The position numbers were made by a program, and so were the translations under genes. A DNA stretch of 64,000 nt from Metellina segmentata. Lineage: Eukaryota; Arthropoda; Arachnida; Araneae; Tetragnathidae. How positions within the stretch are numbered: position 1 is the first letter of the stretch; each line of letters begins with the position of its first letter. The notes under the pieces are model-generated. The model was not told the origin of the DNA and made no database searches. It saw only the letters and a program-made list of their open reading frames with translations. The stretch spans positions 92,250,911 through 92,314,910 of the forward strand of contig OX375883.1 in the NCBI GenBank assembly GCA_947359465.1. The letters are read 5' to 3'. This document shows, in pieces, positions 31,960 to 43,678 of this stretch.

Positions 31960-33700
31960 CAGCCTCACTGAGAAAAGGAAGAGCATTCGCTTGATAACGA
32001 AATTCTAGAGTGGTGGTGGACCACTCTAGTTCTATCTTTAATCTAGTTTTTTGGGTACCTTTCAGCCGCGCGTTTAAACTGAGTTGCATATACATTTCTG
32101 TCCCTTTTAGTGGAGTTGACATTTTATGTTCCCCTATGCTGACCTCTTTTCAATTGACTTGTGTAAACGCTTTGTGGACTTTATCGGCAAACATCCGAGC
32201 GCACTCTTCTCAACCCTTTGTAGAGAAGAGTTACAAATTTTCATCAAGATGTCTAGTTCCTTACAGATTTCACTCCAGGAATTGTTCTTTTTGTTTTTCT
32301 CCTTGTTCTCAGGTGTAGCTTGGTCCCGGAGACATTCGCGGAATCCCTCACGCTTTCAGCACTCCTTGGCGAGTTGGCGAAAGCCGGCTGTATCGCCAAC
32401 TGCGAGAACTATATCGGGCCACGCGAGACAAGACGACATTTTCATATACCCTCTTGCTGCCATCTGTTGACTCAGAAAGGAATCTTTTTATTACAAGTTT
32501 TTTTTCTGTTTTAAATGTTTTACCTCAGCTACAAATATATATTAAATACATAAAATAATATATGTTTTTGTGACACACCCCAATATCTTAAACAATAAAT
32601 ATGAAATAAAACAATTTTAAATATTTTTTTCCCTTTGTGAATACATGTATACAAAATTTCTGTCTCCTTAACAGCCCAAATGCAAATGCTATAATTATAT
32701 AGGTTATGAGTTAGAAAAAACTTTGTTTCGAAGAAAGTTATTGAAAACCGTCAAAATAGAATATTTTTTCAATTTAAATTTTGTAGTCTTGAGCTCAAAT
32801 GAGTAAATCTAATCTAGAAGTGTATTTGTTTACAAAAAATTACTTTAGTTAAATCTTAATACTTATTATTATTGATAACTGCTTTTACTAATATAAAAAA
32901 TATCTACTACTAGTTGTCTCCCCAAACAGTGGCGGGATTATATTATTTATGCGATCAAACAAGAGATTTGATTCGTAAGAAAGTATACTATGAACTGGGT
33001 TATAAAGGCGAATAATTTTCATAATAAACGACGTAATTGATTTATCCGCCTCCCCACTCGCATCTTAAAAAACACATTCTCATCAACTCTTTCTATTTGA
33101 CGAGTTTTAGAGTAAGTGATCATTTTATACTGTAAAAATCACAACGAAAAGCAATGGATTAACTAAATTTCAAATAAATTTAAACATATACAATTTGTTT
33201 ACATGGGGTACTTCTTATACCGCAAGCTTCTTAAATAAACCAATATTACGAAGTAGTTATAATAGAGATAGATAAAGTAAAACAAAAATAATCATGTTAT
33301 ATCTTGAATGTCAACATAATATATATAGAATATCTAAAAAAAATCAGATTGAAAATCATAGTACTCAGCGAGAAAAAAAATGGCGATCTTCTAAACAACT
33401 TAGTACGGTTGCTCGAGAAATGGAGAAGGATTGCCAATTTCCCCAGCTTTCGGTTCTCAAAGTGCTTTATATCGCCAACTCGCCAAGGAGTGCTCAAAGC
33501 GTGAGGGTTTCCGCGATTGCGTCCCGGAGGGGACATTCCTCTCTCTAAATAGTTCTATTAATGTTATTACAAGCCCTTTCGTCCACGCCGTTTTGATCGA
33601 TTAGGTCACTCATTGGTAGTTTGGCGGGAGATGTAGTCAAGTCAAGCGATGAGGTCAAAATATCACAGAGAGCGAACAAAAGACGGCGTGAGCGACCACG
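31960..33700. other. unassigned, with a 55-bp inverted pair
   Basis: CGGAATCCCTCACGCTTTCA...CTCCTTGGCGAGTTGGCGA (about 32338-32386) returns inverted at about 33473-33525. The arms could be ends of a 1.2-kb element, but no target duplication is clear. The interior is AT-rich with no gene. Confidence 0.5.
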
Positions 33701-33772
33701 GGGGGCCTAAGGGCAGTGGTGATCGGTTATTGTCAAGTAAACGTCTCAGGGAAATATCCCTCAAAGTTGTAA

Positions 33773-33845
33773 CCCTTTGATGGAAAAAATTTGGTGGAAA
33801 ACCCTTCGATGGAAAACCTTTGGTGGAAAACCCTTTGGTGGAAAA
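33773..33845 (+). repeat. short tandem repeat TTTGGTGGAAAACCC
   Basis: Five variants of CCTTTGGTGGAAAA in a row, 13-15 bp each. The stretch 33850-34440 around it shows no supported gene. Confidence 0.75.
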
Positions 33846-34617
33846 CAAATTTGGCTCTGCAAACTCTCCAAATCGCCACCTCGACTCGAGATCTTGACTA
33901 TAAAATTAATACCGTTTCTCGGAATAGCTTTGATGTTTGAAGGGAGAGAAATTGTGCAAATCCGGTGTAAACGCGGCTTTAGATTTGTTTGGTGTAGATT
34001 TTATGCATAATAAGAAACTCTTTTAAATAAAACCTATCACTTTATTTACAAGAAAACTCAACCCGATTGGGTTTTAACCAGAAGAACATATAATTTATGT
34101 AGCAAACTGTCTAAATCAGAAATACAAACTTAGAGAATAACACACCCGATACGGCACATTTGCCGATGCACATTGGGACAAATAGCCACTGATCCAACAA
34201 GATTACGTGGAGTAAGGACTGCGCAAATGTTGTCTTCCGAAATCTATAGAAATACGCTACAGTCAAACTTTACTGTAACTCGTTCAAGCTGTATATTAAT
34301 TGGTGGCATATTCACATGCACACTAGACCATCGTTCAATTCATCATTCATTCCCCAATCCCACGTAAAGCTTGAGTATTCACATCAGAGCACATGTCCTC
34401 GACTCAGCCTACCAATTCTACAAGGTTAGGTTTGGTTAGATAGTTGAATTTACGATGCACTGGTGCAACACAAATTTGAGATCCAAACGGCCTCACTGCG
34501 CCAACACCAGGACATTTGTGATCCCGTCAGATTTAACGTGTACCATCTCCCCCCCCTTTGTGCCAGAAGGGAAAGAAGAACACCACGTGTTTTTGAACCA
34601 TTTAGAACAGAAAGAGC

Positions 34618-34848
34618 CGACCAACCGGTCTAGTGGTCAAGGTGTTGGCCTCTGGATCGGAAGGTTCCTCGTTCGAATCCGGGGTTAGGGCATGGATGTA
34701 AATTGTGCTGTCCTTTGTTAGGGACAATGATGGTCCACCCACTGGGTGCCCCTTCACAAGTGACCATCACTTCTGGCCTTGCATAATGCTAAAATGCCCT
34801 TCGTCAACTCTGTACTTTGTATTGTATTGTATTTGTATTTGTCTTCGC
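34618..34848 (+). mobile_element. SINE with family A head and a different 3' body
   Basis: Head GACCAACCGGTCTAGTGGTC with box B TTCGAATCCGG, as in family A, but after GGCATGGATGT the body is unrelated (GGGTGCCCCTTCACAAGTGA) and the end is TTGTATTGTATTTGTATTTG. Shows head sharing between SINEs with different tails. The 34440-34610 piece before it is a diverged SINE fragment. Confidence 0.7.
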
Positions 34849-34849
34849 A

Positions 34850-36370
34850 ATTGTACTGCCTTGCCATTGGAAAAAAAAAGTACAGAAAGAAGCCACTGAG
34901 ATTAAAGTTGAGGTATAAGGGAGCCATGAATCACAAAATATTTAAATAAAGCTGCTTTAAGATATCTTTTTTTCTACACTGGATCTATAAAAGTGCTACT
35001 TTTGAAACAACGATACAATAGATAGATTAGTCTCGAGACTTCAAGTATCAAGGATACAGTTCACAGAATGAAATGTTCACTTATCTAATTACGGTATCGA
35101 CATCTCGTGCGGCAGCTGATAACTTTGTATTGTATATTTATCTAGAGCAGAAAATAACACCAGTAGAGGGAATGAAGTTCGACCTTCACGTTGATGTGCA
35201 GAAGTGACCTTGTTCTTTGGTAACATGTTGAAAGTTGCTCACTCTTTAATGATTTCCTTTCCTTTTCAATGGGCTCGGTATCAAGAGATAGCGACGTTCT
35301 TTATTTTGCATAAATATTTTTATCGCTAAAAATTGCCCCTGTATCTTGTCTTCGGGTTCAGATGGTTCTGGACTCTTCATCAAATAGAAATATGTATCCC
35401 AAGTATTCAATACGTTGCCATGTTGTGGTAGCTTGGAGAGTAGGGTACCAGCTCAGGTGTGGACTCGGTTATCTGACCGTGGTCAATTGCTACCCTATGA
35501 CGGACTATATACGTCTATTTTCCTACTAAATTTTATAAGTTGATGCACGTGCAATAGCATGGATAGTCGCGATTTAGGCTGCAGGAGCCTGTCCACTATA
35601 GTGCATGAAATCATTCCAACCTTCCAGAGACCGCCTATGACAAGCTTGCGTTTTAGTCAGGTGGTTTTGGACGAGTTTATTCGTTCGATAAGGGGCAGAT
35701 AAAACATTCTACCACGACTGGAGTCTTTAGAGGGGATTCTGGATCCCAGTTTATCTTTCTGAATACATGCGATTTAGTGCTGCTGCGGTGAGAAAGCATA
35801 CGGCCTTGGGGAAGTCAATGATATAAGGGTAGTTAAGCTCACAGAAGTAAGGGTTACTATATTCAAAATCATGTAAGGCAATCGTCATAGGTGACCACTA
35901 TGTTCACCTACTTATAATCACTGCGACGGCTTCTGGCAAAGGACAATAAATTTGGTACACAAGACATCTAAAGACGCCAGTTACAGGAACGCGTTGTTTG
36001 CGCTTAACGTGTACCTATAATTGAATGAACAAACTCGACCCAAACCGCGCGACTTAAATGTCAATCAGCCGGCAATCCTCTCTCGTAAATTTACTACCCT
36101 CACTGAAGCGAACACCCCCAAGGTCATCTGCCGTCTCACCAGTGGCGCACACCGTGGTATTATTTATCTTTTAAATTCCCACAATGCTCTAATTTATATA
36201 AATTCCACCTCGCCAGCTGCGAGCTGTAGGTAAGTGGATAAACTTTTTTGTGTCCGCTTTCCTCGTGTGGGCATGTTTATTTACGTAACGTTGTTCGGAG
36301 CTGATTGGTCAAATATGGCCTTTACATTGCAAAACCTAACCAAACCAATCAGCCCGTTGTAAGCTTTGTA
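34850..36370. other. unassigned; small SINE core at 35432-35490
   Basis: TTGGAGAGTAGGGTACCAGC to CTGACCGTGGTCAATTG is a SINE core. Otherwise only short frames, none supported. Confidence 0.45.
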
Positions 36371-36492
36371 TACAGGGTGTCCATAAAGTCTCTTTACAAT
36401 TTCAAAAATGTATTACAATTGCAAATGAAAAGACATATAAGTGGAAATTATTACTATATGAGACGTATATATTTAAGTTTTTTTTGCCTCAT

Positions 36493-37505
36493 TTAACCTT
36501 TACGCTGCAACGCTTATATTTTTTCAATCGTCTCTTAGAACGACTCTTTCGCCTGCATGTCCGACCCCCTTACCTAATTATCTAACTTGAGCGATAGAGC
36601 CTTGATTGGTATTTACGACTGACTCTTTCCTTTAGTAGTATTGTGTGGCGTAGCCTTTGGCGTGAGATAGATATCACCGGAGCGACCTTCTGCCTTTCCT
36701 CCAAAAGCGTTCACACCACACGGTCGATAGAGCAGGGTACCGAACAAAGGAAGGAACCCTCTAAAACAGGGATGGCGAACCTGTGACCCGCGGGTCAGAC
36801 ACTGACCCACGCAGGCTTTTTAAATGACCCACCACACGTTGATTTTCATAAACTTATCATCATCATTTCAACATATACATAAATAATTTTAATTACTTTC
36901 GTACCCCTCTTAAAAAATTTGAAGAAAATGCAAGTGTTAATAAAGAACTTAAAAATGGAAAAAAGCATAAATTATTTTTGTAAAATACTTTAGATTTATT
37001 GATTATTATAGATAATGCTGTTTTAAGAATAATTATATGAAAGCCAATTGAGTAGAATATGTAAATTTATAAAATACCGCTTGATAATGAACTGATGTGG
37101 TAAATACTAATAATAAACACATATTTATTCAGGCCCCGTTCACATAAGGCGCGTAAAAAGCGCGTTTGGCGAGGCTAGCGAGGTCCCACTCTTCAAGGTC
37201 ACAAAGATAGTAATTTGAATTAGAAGAATAAAAAAAAACGTAATAAACGACAATTTTCACAATTATTAAAGGAAGTTGAAAGCCAGTATTCAGAGATTTT
37301 GACATACAGTTCGAAAAAATGATGAGCAAAATTTTACCAACTTCTTAAAAAGGTTCGCCATCACTGCTCTAGAAGGTCAGTCAGCGACAGCTCGTAAATG
37401 GTGATTGATGCCAGCGGTCACTTAAAAGGGGGATAACATCCACAGTACACAGATCTATACCATGCCGCTGGTGCAAACGAAATTTAAGTGGTAACAACTG
37501 TCTAT
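36493..37505. repeat. dispersed repeat R, copy 1 (with hAT insert)
   Basis: Matches 51861-53668: TTACGCTGCAACGCTTATATT ... CACCGGAGCGACCTTC ... GGTACCGAACAAAGGAAGG, then after the hAT GGTCAGTCAGCGACAGCTCG ... ATTTAAGTGGTAACAA. Copy 2 also carries a solo LTR. Nature unknown. A minus-strand frame gives [16 protein letters not shown] in both copies, but that may be chance. Confidence 0.75.
36767..37366. mobile_element. hAT MITE, CAGGGATGGCGAACC ends
   Basis: 600 bp, right end GGTTCGCCATCACTG, target duplication CTCTAAAA/CTCTAGAA (36759-36766, 37367-37374). No transposase domain recognised. Confidence 0.82.
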
Positions 37506-37509
37506 TCTC

Positions 37510-37625
37510 CGCAGTGTTAAGGATGATGCCCCTTACACGAAGCACATCAAGACGGTACTCGAGTTTTTGCCATGTTCGCTGTAGCATACCCTCATCAATG
37601 GCGGACAGGGTATACAGGATATCTT
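37510..37625 (-). pseudogene. mariner transposase C-terminal remnant, inverted copy
   Basis: YTLSAIDEGMLQRTWQKLEY then RLDVLRV on the minus strand is the C-terminal pattern of DUF4817-type transposases. An inverted relative lies at 37796-37900, so the two form an inverted pair about 170 bp apart. Confidence 0.6.
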
Positions 37626-37893
37626 TAACATAACCCCCATAGAAAGAAGTCGAGGGGAGTGATAAGTGGTGAGCGGGGGAATTGGTCAACCCTTTCCAAT
37701 CCACCGGTCTGAAATGTTTCATTTTGGGAACCCACGAACATGCAGTCCCCAATGGTGTGATGTATCGAACAAAGGTACGGAACATCACAAATCTAAAGCA
37801 GAGGATCATGATGCCATTGCCACCATTGATGATGAACAGCGAACATGGCAGGAAATCGAGTGCCGTCTTGATGTACTTGGTCCTACTAATGGT

Positions 37894-37898
<5 letters not shown>

Positions 37899-37934
<36 letters not shown>
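37899..37934. repeat. (TA)n microsatellite, left half
   Basis: About 18 TA units. The right half is at 43682-43727; the rosa-like mariner inserted into it. Confidence 0.9.
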
Positions 37935-37937
<3 letters not shown>

Positions 37938-38183
37938 GGTGGTCCCGAATTCATGGTACAAACTTTAATGGTAGGTACAGGACATTGTAACAATGATTTA
38001 TTGTATAGGAATGTACAGTCGCAAGTGACGCGGTGAGGCGTAAACAGGGGAAATAAAAGGAAAGAGAAATGGAGTGATCGGTTGGTATCATTGCCGGTAG
38101 AGGGCAGTAGATGTCTAGCCGCTGTTGAACATGATGCATCGCAGTAGGGAAAAGTGCCATTCACAATTGTGCTGCCGTAGACG

Positions 38184-39260
38184 ATGGGCGACTTTACGTA
38201 TGCAGAAAAAGCAGACATGCATTACATGTACGGCCGTGCAAATGGTAACGGCAGAGCTGCGTTACGAATGTATCGCGCGGAGTATCCTGATCGACGAATG
38301 CCGGATCATAGAATTTTTCAACGGTTACATCGTCAACTTTGTGAAACAGGTGCGTTCGACGTCAACAGACATGGCGCTGGTCGAGTAAGAGCTGTACGCA
38401 CTCCAAGGCTGGAAGAAAGCATCTTGAACATTGTGGCTGATAGACCCGAGTCAAGCACAAGAACTGTTGCGCGTGACGTAGGTGTGAGTCATCAGACTGT
38501 ATGCAGAGTGTTAAACGAAAATCGCTTACACCCCTTCCATTTTCAGAAAGTACAAGCATTGAATCCGGCAGATTATCCTCGCCGCGTGAACTTCTGCCTG
38601 TGGGTGATGCAGCAATGTGCGTTGCAGCCGGATTTCGTAGATTATGTGCTATTTACAGATGAAGCGACATTTTCACGCGAGGGTGTCTTTAATGCGCACA
38701 ATTCCCATGTGTGGGCAACCGATAATCCACATGCAACGCGTCGACATGCGTTTCAACAACGTTTCAGTATTAATGTGTGGGCTGGTATTGTGAACGACTT
38801 TTTGATTGGCCCATACTTACTACCCACGCGGCTCACTGGCGGAAGCTATCTTATTTTTCTGAAAGAAGTGTTACCACAACTGCTGCATGATGTTCCGATC
38901 GCCATTCGTAACCGCATGTGGTTTCAGCACGATGGGGCGCCAGCACACTTCAGCATTGATGTACGGAATTACCTGAATGCCACGTTTGGTACTCGATGGA
39001 TTGGGCGTGGTGGACCAGTCCCTTGGCCACCCCTATCTCCCGATTTATCGAGCCTCGATTACTTTTTATGGGGACATCTAAAGCATCTTGTTTATGAGAC
39101 TCCAGTTGACTCAGATGAGGATCTCGTCGCTCGCTTATCTGTAGCTGCTGCAGGTGAGCGTGAAATACCAGGCATCTTTGAACGTGTACGCCAATCGCTC
39201 CACCGACGCTGTCAAGCATGTATCGATACTGGTGGACGCAATTTTGAACAATTACTGTAA
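38184..39260 (+). CDS. intact mariner (rosa-like, DD41D) transposase
   Basis: 358 residues without interruption. Residues about 5-60 are a DUF4817-type helix-turn-helix (EKADMHYMYGRANGNGRAAL, then PDHRIFQRLHRQLCETG), followed by a second one, TVARDVGVSHQTVCRVLNE. Catalytic Asp residues lie in LFTDEATF, FQHDGAPAHFS and SSLDYFLWGHLK; 41 residues separate the last two, the spacing known for rosa-type elements. It would cut and paste the element bounded by the 130-bp TIRs. The ATG at 38184 is chosen because the HTH begins right after it. Length is normal. Transcription is not shown; the TIR disruption by BEL may prevent mobilisation of this copy. Confidence 0.88.
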   Translation: MGDFTYAEKADMHYMYGRANGNGRAALRMYRAEYPDRRMPDHRIFQRLHRQLCETGAFDVNRHGAGRVRAVRTPRLEESILNIVADRPESSTRTVARDVGVSHQTVCRVLNENRLHPFHFQKVQALNPADYPRRVNFCLWVMQQCALQPDFVDYVLFTDEATFSREGVFNAHNSHVWATDNPHATRRHAFQQRFSINVWAGIVNDFLIGPYLLPTRLTGGSYLIFLKEVLPQLLHDVPIAIRNRMWFQHDGAPAHFSIDVRNYLNATFGTRWIGRGGPVPWPPLSPDLSSLDYFLWGHLKHLVYETPVDSDEDLVARLSVAAAGEREIPGIFERVRQSLHRRCQACIDTGGRNFEQLL

Positions 39261-39394
39261 ACATGACACTTGTCAACAACGCTTTCAATAAAATCTTTGT
39301 TTTTCCTTTCGGCCGTTATTTCCCCTGTTTTCGCCTCACCGCGTCACTTGCGACTATACATTCCTATACAATAAATCATTGTTACAATGTCCTG

Positions 39395-40900
39395 GTACAG
39401 GACAATTCTCTCTTGACTCGTGAATGTGCGGAGCGCTTACAAGTACCCTTGCGGGAAACTACACATCGCTTAATGGGAATTAATGGGGTCACGGCGGAAA
39501 CATCGTTGCACATCGCCAACGTTGTTTTTTCTCCTCACTTCTCGTCAGATTCTTTTCACATTGAAGTATTAGTAGTAAGCAAAGTGACTCCACCTCTCCC
39601 TAACTTCCATATTCAGAAACGTAAATGGGCACATTTATATGGACTCATACTAGCCGATCCAGACTATACAAGTCAAAAACCGATAGATATTCTTCTGGGA
39701 GCAGACATTTTCCCTCTGCTACTAAACGGCTCTCCAATTGTTGGACAAAGTGGTTCACCAGTTGCTATTCCTACAAAATTAGGACATTTACTCACCGGAA
39801 AAATAAACTCTGCCGTACACTCGAACATTTCTATCGGCTGTCTTTCTGTTAATGCCAGTATTGATAGCACACTGCAAAAATTCTGGCAAATTGAATCGAT
39901 TCCGTGTGAAGAACTGGTAAATAATGAAGAAATTCAGTGTGAAGATCTTTACACAAATTCATTACAACGAAATAGTGAGGGAAGATACATAGTAAAACTC
40001 CCTTTTCGTAATGACAGAGACTTAGGTGAAAGTCGATCGAAAGCTCTCAACCGTTTTCTTTCATTAGAGAATAAACTTGCTAAAAAGCCAGATTTAAAAC
40101 TCAAATATAGTGAGTTCATGAATGAATATCTAGCCCTAGGGCATATGTCACCTCTACCTCCTTCCACCTTGGAGATAGATCAGAACCACTATTATCTTCC
40201 TCACCATTGTGTTGAAAATCTTCATTCAACCACAACTGCTCTTCGCGTTGTTTTTGATGGGTCGAGTAAAACATCCAATGGGCATGCAATCAACGACCTT
40301 CTACTGAAAGGTCGTAAATTACAAACCGAAATATTTGACAATTTAATTCACTTTAGAAGTTATAAAGTTGCAGTGTCTGCAGACATATGTAAAATGTACC
40401 GTCAAATCCTCATTGCGGAAGAAGACCGCGCGTTCCAAAGAATATTTTGGAGACAAAACCCGTCCGATCCATTGATTACCTGCGAACTAAACACTATAAC
40501 TTATGGAATGTCTTCTTCGCCTTTCCTCGCACTTCGTACGTTGCAACAATTGTGCAAAGACGAACAAGACAACTTTCCGAACGCCTCTAAAATTGCTGAA
40601 AATCATTTCTACGTTGATGATCTTTTAGCAGGTGCAGACACCGTAGAAGCCGCAAAATCCTTAATCGATGAAATGCTACGTTTCATGAATGCAGGATGCT
40701 TACCTCTTCGGAAATGGTCATCTAGTCATGAAGAGGTACTAAGCGAATTGCCTTATTCGTTAAAAGCCAAAAGCCTTAACCAATCGTTCAGTGATGCTGA
40801 AGAGTCTTCACAAAAAAATCTTGGGACTCGTTTGGAATCTTCCAACCGATTCGCTGCAAGTTCGGAATGTGGAAGAGCCAACCGTCTCCACCAAACGTGA
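39395..40900 (+). pseudogene. BEL/Pao pol, first part: protease (partial) and RT
   Basis: The open frame begins upstream at 39263 in mariner TIR sequence, so its first 44 codons or so are foreign. BEL sequence starts NSLLTRECAERLQVP, the part of the peptidase A17 domain just after the missing catalytic Asp. RT motifs include TTALRVVFDGSSKTSNG, the AVSADICKMYRQI block (first catalytic Asp) and HFYVDDLLAG (YVDD active site). A single-base slip in an A run at about 40811-40817 puts the rest of pol in another frame, so the stretch to 40900 past that point is out of frame. Confidence 0.82.
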
Positions 40901-43181
40901 ACTGTTATCGGTCATAGCGCGTAGTTTTGATCCTCTGGGACTAATGGCACCTGCCATATTGCTTCTGAAGATTATGCTTCAGGACTTGTGGAAGTCAAAA
41001 TTGGCTTGGGACGATCCCGTTCCACCAGACATTCTAGAACGGTGGAATAAATTCCAAGCAGAAATGCATCACTTTAAACAAATTAAAGTTCCTCGCTACA
41101 TACATACTTCAGAGGATTGTATTCTTGAACTTCATGGCTTTTGCGACGCGTCTTTTAAAGCTTATGCTTCAGTAGTTTATTTAAAGGTCATTTCTGAGTC
41201 GACACATGTATCCTTACTCACAGCAAAAACAAGAGTTGCGCCTGTTAAACCAGTAACTCTACCCCGGCTGGAGCTTCAGGGTTGTTTACTGCTAGCCGAG
41301 CTAATTTCAGCAATTCTAAAAGTAATCCCAGTTCCAAACCCACAAATATTCCTTTGGTGCGACTCAACAATCGCATTGAGTTGGATCACAAACCCTCCGT
41401 CTTCAGGAAATCAGTTTGTACAACATCGAGTGGGAAAAATACTTTCCCTGACGTCAGTAACTTCTTGGAACCACATTCCTGGCAAAGAAAACCCAGCAGA
41501 CTGTGCGAGTCGAGGACTTTATCCTTCACAGTTGTTGGCTCATTTAGAGTGGTTCACGGGTCCAAACTGGATTGTTGTCAACAATAAATACGGAGCTCTC
41601 ACTTCTTTTGAACTCTCTACTTCTTCAGTACTTATTCGTGACGAGAATAAGGATTTGGTTCCACAAACAGTTAAAGAATCACCTCCAATCTCTCATGCTA
41701 TCTTGAAGTATTCTTCATACACAACATTATTACGTGTCACAGCCTGGATCTTACGTTTCATTCACAACCTCAAATCTAGAAATAAGCTTAAAGGTACTCT
41801 TCAAACTTCTGAACTGACCGGTGCACGAACGGCTATTCTAAAAATTGTACAGCAAGAAGAATTCGCTTCCGACCGTAAGCTTATAGCAAAAAATAAACCT
41901 CTCCCTAAATCCAGCAAACTACTGTCTTTAAATGTCTTTCTTGACGAAGTAGGACTTCTTCGCGTTGGAGGACGTTTATCACATCATCAGACATTAGCAT
42001 TCGATCATAAATTTCCTATTCTACTTCCTAAGAGACACCCAATTACTGCCTTAGTGATTCGACATTTCCATCTTACAAGTCTTCATTCGGGACCCGAACT
42101 TGTCTTATCGTTGATCCGTCAAATCTTCTGGATTCCGGATGGCAAATCCACAGTACGCAGTGTAGTGCGCAGTTGCATCACATGCTTTAAATCATTGGCC
42201 AGGCCAGTATACCAAAAGATGGGTGATTTACCTATTGCACGAATCATGCAGTCACGCCCCTTCGACAAAGTTGGAATTGATTTCGCTGGTCCAATTAGTA
42301 CAAAATGCCAGCACCAGCGAAAAGCGACAACCTTCAAGACATACATTTGCCTTTTCATATGTATGTGTACCCGTGCCGTACATCTGGAAGCCGTCTCCAG
42401 TCTCTCTACTGACTCGTTCTTGTCTGCATTGAGACGATTCGTCGCACGTCGAGGATTTCCCTCGGAAATATTCTCAGACAATGGTACTAATTTCCGCGGT
42501 GCGTCTGCCTATCTAAAAGCACTTTTTAAACTCACAAAAGAGCAATCCGTCCAGAACTTCTCATCGGAAAGAAACATTCATTGGCATTTTATTCCACCCT
42601 ATGCACCTAACCAAGGTGGGTTATGGGAAGCTTCAATTAAAATTGCTAAGCGGCATCTCACAAAAACTTGTCAAGGCACACTTCTCAATTTCGAGGAATT
42701 CTCTACAGTGTTATGTCAAATAGAGGCTTGCATAAACTCAAGGCCTCTGGTACCTTTATCCTCGGCAACTAGTGATCTTCGTGCACTTACCCCTGGACAC
42801 TTCCTAATCGGAGTTCCCCTTCTGGAACTTCCAGAAAACACTGACAGTTCTACAAACACTAATCGAAAAATTCTAAGTCTCTCTTGCAGATGGAGACTCT
42901 TATTGCAGGTTAAGGAATCCTTCTGGCGCCGCTGGACACGAGACCTCCTGCATACACTCCAGCCTCGTCAAAAGTGGAATTCAACGAAACAACCTCTGCA
43001 AATTGGAGACATGGTTCTTCTTCAAGAGGCAAATTCTGCTCCTTGTTCCTGGACTCTTGGTCGCGTAACCAACATCTTCCCGGGTAAAGATCAGATCACC
43101 AGGGTAGCCAGCGTGCGGACCAGGGATGGAGAAAAGCTTCGTGCTCAGAATCGACTGGATGAATCTGATATACATTGCTAA
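40791..43181 (+). pseudogene. BEL/Pao pol, second part: RNase H, integrase, DUF5641
   Basis: Open for 796 codons after the frame change. RNase H is marked by LHGFCDASFKAYASV and a WCDSTIALSWI motif. The integrase zinc domain has the His-His-Cys-Cys ligands (RHFHLTSLH, SCITCFK), and the catalytic core has VGIDFAGPI, IFSDNGTNF and NQGGLWEASIK. The DUF5641-type C-terminus includes WRRWTRDLLHTLQPR and QIGDMVLL. The stop is four bases before the LTR. The only break seen in pol is the frame change, so the insertion looks young. Confidence 0.85.
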
Positions 43182-43185
43182 CTAA

Positions 43186-43624
43186 TGTGGCAAGAAGATT
43201 ATGCATTTATTTACTATGATAATATGAGTGAGTGCGAACTCTCCGTGGATTTAATTTTATAACGCGCTCAACTATTACTAGTGTATTTGCAAACATTGTT
43301 GCATTTTGATATATTTGTTATGCAGCGCACATGACGATACTGTGAATGTATTTTTAATCATGAAAACTGTAACCATTTTATATCATTTAAAAATTAGAAT
43401 TCCGTCTACGCACAAAAAAGTCGCCTGCGCATGTTTGTCTTATACTTTATACTTTAAACAAAGAATCGCATTACATCGAAACTAGTGTTCTGTCTTTATT
43501 TCGTCCACTGATGATAGCTCTTGGGGAACAAGGTGAGTCAACCTTTAATCTTTGTAGTCACCTAATTCGTATAAAGTCAATGCTCTAAATCTCATATCCG
43601 TAACTCTGTATACTTAAACTTTCA
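43186..43624 (+). mobile_element. BEL/Pao 3' LTR
   Basis: TGTGGCAAGAAG ... AACTTTCA, 439 bp, with TG..CA ends, directly after the pol stop and directly before the flanking repeat. There is no second LTR in the window for comparison, so the boundaries rest on TG/CA and position. Confidence 0.65.
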
Positions 43625-43678
43625 GTTACAATGTCCTGTACCTACCATTAATGTTTGTACCATGAATTCGGGACCACC

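Larger units (their letters stand above)
39395..43624 (+). mobile_element. BEL/Pao LTR retrotransposon, 5'-truncated
   Basis: Starts inside the aspartic protease domain and runs through reverse transcriptase, RNase H, integrase and a 3' LTR. The 5' LTR, gag and the beginning of pol are absent. Flanks share the direct repeat GTTACAATGTCCTG (39381-39394, 43625-43638), longer than the 4-6 bp usual for this superfamily. Confidence 0.85.

Noticed and set aside
32010..32514. Overlapping frames of 102-114 residues
   Set aside because: Three frames overlap, no recognisable domain, and the segment carries an inverted repeat arm shared with 33473-33525.
37381..37809. 142-residue minus-strand frame
   Set aside because: Composite of repeat R sequence and an inverted transposase remnant, with no continuous domain.
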